The notes under the pieces: generated by a model
Databases searched by the model: none
What the model saw: the letters and a program-made list of their open reading frames with translations, nothing else
What the model was told of the DNA's origin: nothing
Assembly: GCA_017629175.1 (NCBI GenBank)
Contig: JAGBXS010000014.1
Location: 1 to 50,778 of the forward strand
DNA from: Clostridia bacterium
GTDB lineage: Bacteria > Bacillota > Clostridia > Oscillospirales > CAG-382
Direction of reading: 5' to 3'
Length of the DNA stretch: 50,778 bases
Shown here: piece by piece, positions 43,729 through 50,778 of the stretch
How the letters are laid out: each line of letters starts with the position of its first letter
How positions within the stretch are numbered: position 1 is the first letter of the stretch
Position numbers and translations under genes: made by a program

Positions 43729-44433
43729 ATGGAAAACGCTAATCCCACAAAGAAAATTTCCAAACGCTTCTTCTCCTCCGTGAACGAGTGCAGATGGCTG
43801 AACAGCCTTGGAAAAGATGGCTACCGTTTGCTTTACAGAACGGAAAATGCATATACCTTTGAGCTTACCGATGAAACGCTGTATTACAGTGTAGAGTGGC
43901 TGGATTGCTCTCCCGAAAGTGAAGAGGGCGTAGGCTTGATCGAGGCGCGTACCGCAGAAGGAGCTTCCCTTGCGGCCACTTATTCCTTGTGGGCGTATTT
44001 CGTTTCCTCCGAGCCTCTCGCTCTTTCCGACGCGGCACAGAAGCGTAATGCCGTCCGTTATCGCAACACCGCCTTTATCTTCTTTGCTTTGGATTTTATT
44101 GCATCCATTCTCATCGCCTATCAATTTGCGGTGCGTAGCTTTTTGGAAAAGCAAGAGTTGTTTTTGACTGCTCCCGAATATGAGAAGGGCAGTAACGTTA
44201 TTCTGAACATCGCCAAACGGATCCTTTACGGCGGGGAAGTTTTGTTGCACCGCTATGCCAAGCTTTTCACCGATTGGTTTGGCAATACCAAGGCTACCGC
44301 AGTCTTGAGCGTCCTTATCCCTCTCGCCATTATTTTTGCGGTTCTCGGTGCTGTTTGGACCAATGAATGGCTGAAGAACCTTCCCGAAAAATCCAAAGAG
44401 GAGGACCTTAAAGATGATGGTCAACGGGCCTAA
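43729..44433 (+). CDS. DUF2812-like two-span membrane protein
   Basis: The 234-residue protein has an N-terminal soluble domain (about 1-100) with NECRWLNSLGKDGYRLLYR and YTFELTDETLYYSVEWL. This resembles DUF2812 proteins, which are often encoded beside PadR-type regulators; none is seen here. Two membrane helices follow (about 108-130 and 189-211), and a charged C-terminus ends the chain. AGGAGG precedes the ATG. The last 20 bases overlap the start of hprK, so it is translationally coupled to that gene. A link to HPr kinase function is possible but only inferred. Confidence 0.7.
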   Translation: MENANPTKKISKRFFSSVNECRWLNSLGKDGYRLLYRTENAYTFELTDETLYYSVEWLDCSPESEEGVGLIEARTAEGASLAATYSLWAYFVSSEPLALSDAAQKRNAVRYRNTAFIFFALDFIASILIAYQFAVRSFLEKQELFLTAPEYEKGSNVILNIAKRILYGGEVLLHRYAKLFTDWFGNTKATAVLSVLIPLAIIFAVLGAVWTNEWLKNLPEKSKEEDLKDDGQRA

Positions 44434-45355
44434 GCACCAAGAAAAACTGCGCGCCATTGTAGATAAATTCTCTTTAGAGGTGATCTACGAGCCTGAGGAT
44501 ATCAACGAACGATACATTTCCCGCTCCGACACCAGCCGCCCCGGCTTACCCTTGGCAGGCTTTTATAAGGATTTCGAGAACCAGCGCATTCAGATCATCG
44601 GCAACATGGAGCACAGCTATTTAAGTTCCTTGCCGCTGGAACAGCGCAAGTCTTCCTTGGAGGCATTCTTTTCCCATAACGTGGTTATGGTGATCGTGAC
44701 CTCAAGCTTGCCGATCTTTCCGGAAATGTTGGAGATCGCCCGCCAATATACCACCCCCTTGTACCGCTCCAAAGGCTTCACCTCCAAGGTGGTTGCCGCC
44801 ATTACCGCTGAGCTGAACGTTTTGCTGGCAGAGCGGATCACCATCCACGGTGTTTTCGTCGAGGTTTACGGCGAGGGTATCCTGGTGATGGGTGAGAGCG
44901 GCATCGGTAAGAGTGAAACTGCCATTGAGCTGGTTAAGCGCGGCCACCGTCTGATCGCAGACGACGCCGTGGAATTAAAGCGCGTTTCCGATAAAACCCT
45001 GGTAGGCTCCGCTCCCGATCTGATCAAGCACTATATCGAGCTTCGCGGTATCGGCATCGTTGACGTCCGCCGTATCTTCGGTATGGGTGCCGTCAAGGAT
45101 ACGGAGAAGGTTGACCTTGTGATCAATTACGAGCCTTGGGATTCCGAAAAGCAGTACGAGCGTTTCGGCTTGGAAACGGAATACACCGATCTGATGGGGA
45201 TCAAGGTTCCCTCTATTACCATTCCTGTCAAGCCGGGTAGAAACCTTGCCGTTATCATAGAGATCGCGGCAATGAACAACAGACAGAAGAAAATGGGCTA
45301 TAACACAGCCGAAGAATTTAACAAACGTCTCATGGAATTTACCAGCAGACAGTGA
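44414..45355 (+). CDS. hprK: HPr kinase/phosphorylase
   Basis: HprK phosphorylates HPr of the sugar phosphotransferase system on Ser46 and removes the phosphate, steering CcpA catabolite control. The 313-residue protein has an N-terminal domain (1-130), the Walker A GESGIGKSE (160-168), RLIADDAVELK, the family signature ELRGIGIVDVRRIFG (about 212-226) and a C-terminal tail. AGGAGGA lies eight bases before the first of two ATG codons. The overlap with the DUF2812-like gene and the short gap to glk (22 bases) suggest a carbon-control operon. Confidence 0.95.
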   Translation: MMVNGPKHQEKLRAIVDKFSLEVIYEPEDINERYISRSDTSRPGLPLAGFYKDFENQRIQIIGNMEHSYLSSLPLEQRKSSLEAFFSHNVVMVIVTSSLPIFPEMLEIARQYTTPLYRSKGFTSKVVAAITAELNVLLAERITIHGVFVEVYGEGILVMGESGIGKSETAIELVKRGHRLIADDAVELKRVSDKTLVGSAPDLIKHYIELRGIGIVDVRRIFGMGAVKDTEKVDLVINYEPWDSEKQYERFGLETEYTDLMGIKVPSITIPVKPGRNLAVIIEIAAMNNRQKKMGYNTAEEFNKRLMEFTSRQ

Positions 45356-45377
45356 TTTTGAAAGGTGGAAATTCAGT

Positions 45378-46328
45378 ATGTATTATCTTGGAATTGATTT
45401 GGGCGGTATGTCCATTAAAGCAGGCCTTTGCGACGAGGAAGGCAATATTCTGGTACAGGAGAGCTGCCCCACCGTCAGAGATGAGGATGGCGACCGTATC
45501 ACCAAGGACATGGCCGCGCTTTGTCTGCGGGTTTTGGAAAAAGGCGGTGTACGTCCCGAGGACTTGGAATATGCAGGCATCGCATCTCCCGGTACCAACG
45601 ATAGCGAGAGAGGCGTGATCGTATACGCCTGCACGTTGCCTTTCCTGCATTATCCCATTGCAGAAAAGCTTTCCGCACTTACCGGCATCAAGAAGATCTA
45701 TATCGACAACGACGCCAATGCCGCCGCAAAGGGTGAGGCTACCTTCGGCGCGGCAAAGGGCTATAAGGACTCCGTGTTCCTGACCATTGGCACGGGCGTA
45801 GGCGGCGGTATCATCGTAGACGGCAAGATCCTGTCCGGCTTCAACTTTGCAGGGGCAGAGCTGGGTCACACCGTGATCATCCATAACGGCAAGGAATGCA
45901 CCTGCGGCAGAAAGGGCTGTCTGGAATGCTACGCTTCCGCCACCGCTTTGATGGAGCAGACCCGCGAGAAGATGGAGCGGTGCAAGGATTCTCTCATGTG
46001 GAAGCTTTGCGACGGCAAGATCGAGAACGTTGACGGCAGAACTGCCTTCGACGCAATGCGTGCCGGCGACGAGGCCGCCAAGGAGGTCGTTGATACCTAT
46101 ATCGGCTACCTAGCTTGCGGCGTTACCAACTTTATCAACGTGTTCCAGCCTGAGGTGTTCAGCATCGGCGGCGGTATCAGCAACGAGAAGGATTACCTCT
46201 TGGAGCCCCTGAAGAAGATCGTTGAGGTGGAGCAGTATTCCCGTAACAGCGATAAGAAGACCCAGATCAAGATCGCAGAGCTGGGCAACCGTGCAGGCAT
46301 CATCGGTGCCGCATCTCTGGGCAGATAA
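45378..46328 (+). CDS. glk: ROK-family glucokinase
   Basis: ROK glucokinases phosphorylate free glucose with ATP. The 316 residues show the ATP loop LGIDLGGMSIKAG (about 4-16), DNDANAAAKGE (about 111), TIGTGVGGGII (about 137) and the ROK signature with His and three Cys, GAELGHTVI and CTCGRKGCLECYAS (about 175-195), which binds zinc. Other ROK sugar kinases cannot be excluded, but these motifs and the place after hprK favour glucokinase. AAAGGTGG precedes the ATG. Confidence 0.92.
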   Translation: MYYLGIDLGGMSIKAGLCDEEGNILVQESCPTVRDEDGDRITKDMAALCLRVLEKGGVRPEDLEYAGIASPGTNDSERGVIVYACTLPFLHYPIAEKLSALTGIKKIYIDNDANAAAKGEATFGAAKGYKDSVFLTIGTGVGGGIIVDGKILSGFNFAGAELGHTVIIHNGKECTCGRKGCLECYASATALMEQTREKMERCKDSLMWKLCDGKIENVDGRTAFDAMRAGDEAAKEVVDTYIGYLACGVTNFINVFQPEVFSIGGGISNEKDYLLEPLKKIVEVEQYSRNSDKKTQIKIAELGNRAGIIGAASLGR

Positions 46329-46372
46329 AAAAGCCCTGTATCATTTGTATCACTTGGAGTAATTAAGTTTCT

Positions 46373-48706
46373 ATGTCTTTGATTTTTGATAAATCCGAGG
46401 TGCAAAGCTATCCTACCATTGCGCTTCGGGGCATCGTGGTGTTTCCCGGTATTACCACGAGTTTTGAATTGGGGCGTAAGCTTTCCGTAGCCTCCCTGCA
46501 GTATGCTATGGAGAACGATCAGCCCGTATACTTAGCCATTCAGAAGAATCCCGCCATCGAAGAGCCCAACCATTACGACCTCACCGAGGTTGGCGTGGTG
46601 GCTCAGATCAAAAGCGTTTTGCGTTTGACCAACGGGAATTTACAGATCGTTGCTGAAGGTCTCTACCGTGCCAGAAGAGTCTCCACCGTGTTGGAGCAGG
46701 AGCATCTGCAGAGTGAGATCCTTCCTTACCGTAACAGCGTTCATCAACCCGAGCGTCAGCGTAAGGCGATGGATTCTCTCTGGACGTTGTTCTCCGACTA
46801 TCTGCGGTATATCAACAAGCCTTCTCCCGAGATTTTGGAGGAGCTTCACCATATCGAGGATGTTGGCGTGCTATCCGACTTCCTGGCCAGCAACTTCCTG
46901 AACAACTTTGAGGACCGCAAGTACCTCTTGGAGGAAGTGGATCCCCTCAAGCGTGCGGAAAAGCTTTGCAGTATCATCGAGAAGAACATTGCCTTGATGG
47001 AGCTGGAAAATTCCATCCAGTCCAAGGTAAAGTACCGCCTTCAGCGCCGTCAGCGGGATGCGTACCTGCGCGAACAGCTGAACACCATCCGCGGAGAACT
47101 GGGGATGGATGAGGAAGGCGGGGAAGTGGAGGAAGGCAACGAGTATTCCAAACGCATCGCGGAAGCCAAGCTTCCCGCCGAGGTAGCAGAGAAGCTGAAG
47201 TCCGAGGCGGCAAAGCTTGCAAAAATGCCCTTCGGTAGCTCCGAGGCCTCTGTGATCCACAACTATTTGGACGTTTGCTTAGAGCTTCCTTGGCAGAATT
47301 ATACCGAGGATCGCTTGGACGTCACCCTGGCGCAGAAGATCCTGGATGAGGATCACGACGGCATCACCAAGGTGAAGGAGCGCATCCTTGAATTCCTTTC
47401 CGTGAAACAGCTGAAGCAGGACATCAAGGGGCAGATCCTTTGTCTCGTAGGGCCTCCCGGCGTGGGTAAGACCTCCGTGGGCAAATCCATCGCCCGTGCC
47501 GTAGGCCGTAAGTTTGCTCGAGTCTCCTTGGGTGGCATCCGTGACGAAGCAGAGATCCGCGGCCACCGAAAAACCTACATCGGAGCAATGCCGGGTCGTA
47601 TCATCAACGCCATCAAGCTTGCGGGCAGCTCTAACCCGGTGATCCTGCTGGATGAGCTGGATAAGCTTACCGCCGATTCTCACGGCGACCCCTCCGCCGC
47701 ACTGCTGGAGGTGCTGGACGGAGAGCAGAACAACACCTTCCGCGACCACTTTATCGAGCTTCCTTACGACCTTTCCTCCGTGATGTTCATCGCTACCGCC
47801 AACACTTTGGATACCGTTCCTCACGCTCTGTTGGATCGTTTGGAGGTTATCGAGATGGGTAGCTATTCCGATGCGGAAAAGCTCTCCATTGCCAAAAACC
47901 ACTTGGTCCCCAAGCAGTTAGAGGCTCACGGCTTAAAGAAGACCCAGTGCCGCTTCACCGACGAGGGGATCATGCTTTTGATCTCCGGCTATACAAAAGA
48001 GAACGGCGTTCGTAATTTGGAGCGTACCATCGCTTCCGTGTGCCGCAAGACTGCCAAGGAGATCGTTTCCGGCCAGCGAAAATCCGTTAGGGTTACCCCG
48101 GATGTGGTGAAGCGTTTCTTAGGCCCCGTGAAATATCTCCGTGAACGGATGGGCGATTCCGACGAGATCGGCATCGTCAATGGCTTGGCTTGGACTTCCT
48201 TGGGCGGCGAATTGCTCCGTGTGGAGGTCAGCGCTGTACAAGGCTCCGGCAAATTAGAGCTGACAGGCAATTTGGGCGACGTCATGAAAGAAAGCGCCAA
48301 GGCGGCAGTCAGCTACATCCGCAAGCACGGTGACGAGCTGGGCATCGACCCCGAATTCTATGTAAAACGTGACGTTCATATTCATGTCCCGGAAGGCGCC
48401 GTTCCCAAGGACGGACCCTCCGCAGGTGTGACCCTTTGCACTGCATTGGTCAGCGAGCTTACCGGCAAGACCGTCAAGCGCAATGTAGCCATGACGGGGG
48501 AGATCACCCTTACAGGTCGCGTGTTACCCATCGGCGGCTTGCGGGAAAAGACCATGGCGGCATATAAATACGGTTGCGACACCGTTTTGATTCCCTACGA
48601 TAACAGCGGCGACATCGAGGAGCTTGACCGCGAGGTAAAAGAGCATTTGACTCTGATCCCTGTCAAGAACGTTTCCGAGGTACTTCGCCTGGCTGTGAAC
48701 CCTTAA
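46373..48706 (+). CDS. lon: ATP-dependent protease Lon (LonA)
   Basis: Lon degrades damaged and regulatory proteins. The 777 residues have the N-terminal substrate domain (about 10-205), a coiled-coil segment, Walker A GPPGVGKTS (about 360), Walker B ILLDELDK (about 423), and the Ser-Lys protease domain (about 590-777) with PKDGPSAG holding Ser683 and the Lys in the following helix near 726. Only GGAG at about 13 bases precedes the ATG, so translation may be modest. It follows glk by 44 bases, with no clear terminator between. Confidence 0.97.
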   Translation: MSLIFDKSEVQSYPTIALRGIVVFPGITTSFELGRKLSVASLQYAMENDQPVYLAIQKNPAIEEPNHYDLTEVGVVAQIKSVLRLTNGNLQIVAEGLYRARRVSTVLEQEHLQSEILPYRNSVHQPERQRKAMDSLWTLFSDYLRYINKPSPEILEELHHIEDVGVLSDFLASNFLNNFEDRKYLLEEVDPLKRAEKLCSIIEKNIALMELENSIQSKVKYRLQRRQRDAYLREQLNTIRGELGMDEEGGEVEEGNEYSKRIAEAKLPAEVAEKLKSEAAKLAKMPFGSSEASVIHNYLDVCLELPWQNYTEDRLDVTLAQKILDEDHDGITKVKERILEFLSVKQLKQDIKGQILCLVGPPGVGKTSVGKSIARAVGRKFARVSLGGIRDEAEIRGHRKTYIGAMPGRIINAIKLAGSSNPVILLDELDKLTADSHGDPSAALLEVLDGEQNNTFRDHFIELPYDLSSVMFIATANTLDTVPHALLDRLEVIEMGSYSDAEKLSIAKNHLVPKQLEAHGLKKTQCRFTDEGIMLLISGYTKENGVRNLERTIASVCRKTAKEIVSGQRKSVRVTPDVVKRFLGPVKYLRERMGDSDEIGIVNGLAWTSLGGELLRVEVSAVQGSGKLELTGNLGDVMKESAKAAVSYIRKHGDELGIDPEFYVKRDVHIHVPEGAVPKDGPSAGVTLCTALVSELTGKTVKRNVAMTGEITLTGRVLPIGGLREKTMAAYKYGCDTVLIPYDNSGDIEELDREVKEHLTLIPVKNVSEVLRLAVNP

Positions 48707-48725
48707 GAAACAAGAGGATTCCACT

Positions 48726-49337
48726 ATGGAAATGAGCTTCGGAGGTGTCAATCTCCATAACGCGACCCTTAAGCTGACGGCGGGGCTTCCTTCCCAGCTG
48801 GTCAAGAGCGGTCTGCCTCAGATCGCCTTGTCCGGCAGAAGTAATGTGGGGAAAAGCTCCTTGGTCAATTCTTTGCTGGGGCGCAAAAAGCTTGCCCGTG
48901 TCAGTAGCGAGCCGGGAAAGACCATTACCGTCAACTGCTACGACGTAGACGGTAAGCTTTGGCTGGTGGATCTTCCTGGCTACGGCTTTGCCAGAAGACC
49001 CAAGAACGAGATCCAGAAATGGTCCTCCCTTACGGAAGGCTATTTTCAGGACAACGGTGCCTTGAAGCTGGTATTACAGCTGGTGGATTGCAAGGTGGGG
49101 CTCACCGCCGACGATCTTTCCATGCTGCGGTACATGGATCATTTTCAGGTGCCTTACATGATCGTCGCCACAAAGTGCGACAAACTTAATAAGACCGAAC
49201 TGCAAAAAGCTGTGGACAAAATCCTTCGCAACCCTGCCATCCGCCCGGGAACAGAGATCATCCTCTATTCCTCCGCCAAGGATCTGGGAAGAGAACAGCT
49301 TTGGCTTCGTATTTTAAAATCTGCATCAGACGTATAA
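48726..49337 (+). CDS. engB: Ribosome biogenesis GTPase EngB (YsxC)
   Basis: EngB/YsxC assists assembly of the large ribosomal subunit. The 203 residues contain G1 GRSNVGKSSL (about 38), G3 DLPGYGFA (about 79), G4 TKCDK (about 144) and G5 SSAKD. The family length is met. It lies 19 bases after lon, the usual lon-engB order in Bacillota, and four bases before the spacer of the next gene's leader. Confidence 0.96.
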   Translation: MEMSFGGVNLHNATLKLTAGLPSQLVKSGLPQIALSGRSNVGKSSLVNSLLGRKKLARVSSEPGKTITVNCYDVDGKLWLVDLPGYGFARRPKNEIQKWSSLTEGYFQDNGALKLVLQLVDCKVGLTADDLSMLRYMDHFQVPYMIVATKCDKLNKTELQKAVDKILRNPAIRPGTEIILYSSAKDLGREQLWLRILKSASDV

Positions 49338-49356
49338 CTAATTGGAGGGACGTACA

Positions 49357-50760
49357 ATGATTCGTTTTGGAACAGGTGGCTGGCGTGCCATCATCGGTGA
49401 TGAATTCACCAAGGACAACATTTGCCTCGCGGCGCAAGGTTTTGCCAATCTCTTGCACGCAAAGGGCCTCGATCAAAAGAAGGTGATCATCGGCCATGAC
49501 CGTCGTTTTCTGTCGGATGAGGCGGCAAATTGGTTCGCCGAGGTTTTGACCGCCAACAATATCGCCGTGATTTTAATGGCGCGCAGTATGCCTACGCCCA
49601 TGATCATGCACTATGTTCAAAAGCATGAGCTTGATTTCGGTATCGAGATCACCGCAAGCCATAACCCCGCGGCATACAACGGTATCAAGATCATCGTATC
49701 CGAGGGCAGAGATGCTCCCATCGAGTTCACCGCCGAGCTGGAATCCTACATCGACAAGGTAACCGCTTCCGACGTGAAGAGCAAAGCCCTTCCCAACGAA
49801 TACAGCGAGATCCTTCGCAACCCCTTTAACGATTACATCGACGACATCCTTGCTCAGCTGAATATCGACGCTATGCGTGCCCACGGCGCAAGACTTCTGT
49901 TCAACCCCATGCACGGCTCCGGTATGTATCCCTTGATGTGCATCCTGTATACCGTTCGTTGCACCGTTGACCCCATCAACTACAACCGTGACGCATATTT
50001 CGGCGGCATGATGCCCGCTCCCGCACCCCACTCCCTGCAGGATCTTACCGAGCAGGTTGTTCGCGGCGGCTACGAGCTGGGTATCGCCCTGGATGGCGAC
50101 GGCGACCGTTTGGGCATCATCGATGCCGACGGCACCTATATCGATGCCAATAAGATCCTGGTCATGCTTTACCACTACCTCCACGAATACAAGGGCTGGA
50201 AAGGCCCCGTGGTCAGAAACCTTGCCACCACCCATATGCTGGATAAGCTTGCCGCTGATTTGGGCGAGATCTGCTACGAGGTTCCCATCGGCTTCAAGCA
50301 TATCAGCGCTAAGATCGACGAGGTGGATGCCATCCTTGGCGGTGAATCCTCCGGCGGTCTGACCGTCAGAGGTCATATCCACGGTAAGGACTCCGTTTAT
50401 GCCGCCGCTTTGTTCGTGGAAATGCTTTCCGTCATCGGTATGTCTCCCTCCGCTTACTATGAGACCCTGGAGCAGAAGTACGGCGTCCATTGCATGGTAG
50501 AGAGCAACCTCTCCTTCGAACCCGCTATGAAGCCCGCCATCGTCAACCAGATCATGGTGGAAAAACAACTTCCCAACTTTGCAGAGCCCGTTGCCCGTGT
50601 GAACTACGAGGACGGCTGTAAGGTCTACTTCGAGAACGGCGATTTCGTCATCTGCCGCTTCTCCGGCACCGAGCCCCTCCTGCGTATCTTCGCCGAGTCC
50701 TCCACCGCCGAGAAGGCAGAGACCTATATCCAGGCCTTCCGCGATCTGGTCGCTCTTTAA
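49357..50760 (+). CDS. Phosphoglucomutase/phosphomannomutase
   Basis: The alpha-D-phosphohexomutase family interconverts hexose 1- and 6-phosphates. The 467 residues start IRFGTGGWRAIIGDEF and have the phosphoserine loop ITASHNPAAYNGIK (Ser near 99), the Mg-binding DGDGDRLG (about 247-254), the sugar-binding GGESSGG (about 328) and the phosphate-binding FSGTEPLLRI (about 435-444). I chose the ATG at 49357 because GGAGGG precedes it by seven bases. The GTGGWR N-terminus and the isolated position leave the substrate (glucose, mannose or glucosamine phosphate) open. The gene ends 18 bases before the window edge. Confidence 0.92.
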   Translation: MIRFGTGGWRAIIGDEFTKDNICLAAQGFANLLHAKGLDQKKVIIGHDRRFLSDEAANWFAEVLTANNIAVILMARSMPTPMIMHYVQKHELDFGIEITASHNPAAYNGIKIIVSEGRDAPIEFTAELESYIDKVTASDVKSKALPNEYSEILRNPFNDYIDDILAQLNIDAMRAHGARLLFNPMHGSGMYPLMCILYTVRCTVDPINYNRDAYFGGMMPAPAPHSLQDLTEQVVRGGYELGIALDGDGDRLGIIDADGTYIDANKILVMLYHYLHEYKGWKGPVVRNLATTHMLDKLAADLGEICYEVPIGFKHISAKIDEVDAILGGESSGGLTVRGHIHGKDSVYAAALFVEMLSVIGMSPSAYYETLEQKYGVHCMVESNLSFEPAMKPAIVNQIMVEKQLPNFAEPVARVNYEDGCKVYFENGDFVICRFSGTEPLLRIFAESSTAEKAETYIQAFRDLVAL

Positions 50761-50778
50761 ATCCTATCAAAAAGTTAA

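Noticed and set aside
1..50778. Reassignment of TAG as a sense codon
   Set aside because: None of the intact genes contains an in-frame TAG, as would be expected if it were read as an amino acid.

Overview
The window is a compact stretch of a bacterial chromosome of the Bacillota, most likely class Clostridia (a gut Oscillospiraceae-like lineage is my guess). Pointers are strong AAGGAGG-type ribosome binding sites, sigma-A promoters close to TTGACA-17-TATAAT, lipoprotein signal peptides, HPr kinase/phosphorylase, a large Firmicutes-type SRP RNA upstream of dnaX, and a sodium-pumping decarboxylase. I find 43 complete protein genes with a recognisable or plausible frame, two genes that look broken, one SRP RNA, one candidate small RNA, and many promoters and terminators. 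Of the 43 complete genes, 33 end in TAA, 10 in TGA and none in TAG. No tRNA, rRNA, CRISPR array, insertion sequence or prophage gene was recognised.

Layout. 1-1238 (minus): a CPBP-like membrane protein cut by an in-frame TAG, and an HPr-kinase-like P-loop protein. 1323-7335 (plus): pth-mfd and a parvulin-like foldase lipoprotein. 7362-11314 (minus): an MsmX/UgpC-type sugar ABC ATPase, a DUF4830 protein and an ABC-F ATPase. 11315-12381: sparsely coded, with one small membrane protein, hairpins and a promoter-to-terminator unit of about 90 nt that looks like an undescribed small RNA. 12382-15729: a DUF378 protein, trmB, murE-like and dapF. 15779-22165 (plus): a YfbR-like HD nucleotidase, a sugar phosphate isomerase/epimerase, a solitary leuA and two tandem paralogous solute-binding lipoproteins without permeases. 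22293-25999 (plus): a complete Na+-translocating oxaloacetate decarboxylase-type operon (gamma, biotin carrier, beta, alpha).

26070-40727 (plus) is the most interesting region. It is a type IV pilus operon (pilB, pilT, pilC, pilD, a pilM-pilN fusion with an inserted domain, pilO, three minor-pilin-like genes). It continues without a visible terminator into two paralogous membrane-anchored surface proteins, each with a cohesin-like domain, a cadherin-like beta-sandwich and a Glu/Ser-rich stalk. Next come a LytTR response regulator and a GHKL histidine kinase of the AgrA/AgrC type, then a small gene readable only across two +1 frameshifts. No major pilin and no agrB/agrD lie here. I infer a pilus-linked surface adhesion or sensing module with its own two-component regulator; this combination is the best candidate for a previously undescribed system.

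40731-43575 (minus): SRP RNA, dnaX, ybaB, recR. 43659-50760 (plus): a DUF2812-like membrane protein, hprK, a ROK glucokinase, lon, engB and a phosphoglucomutase/phosphomannomutase, which together suggest links between sugar phosphorylation, catabolite control and protein quality control.
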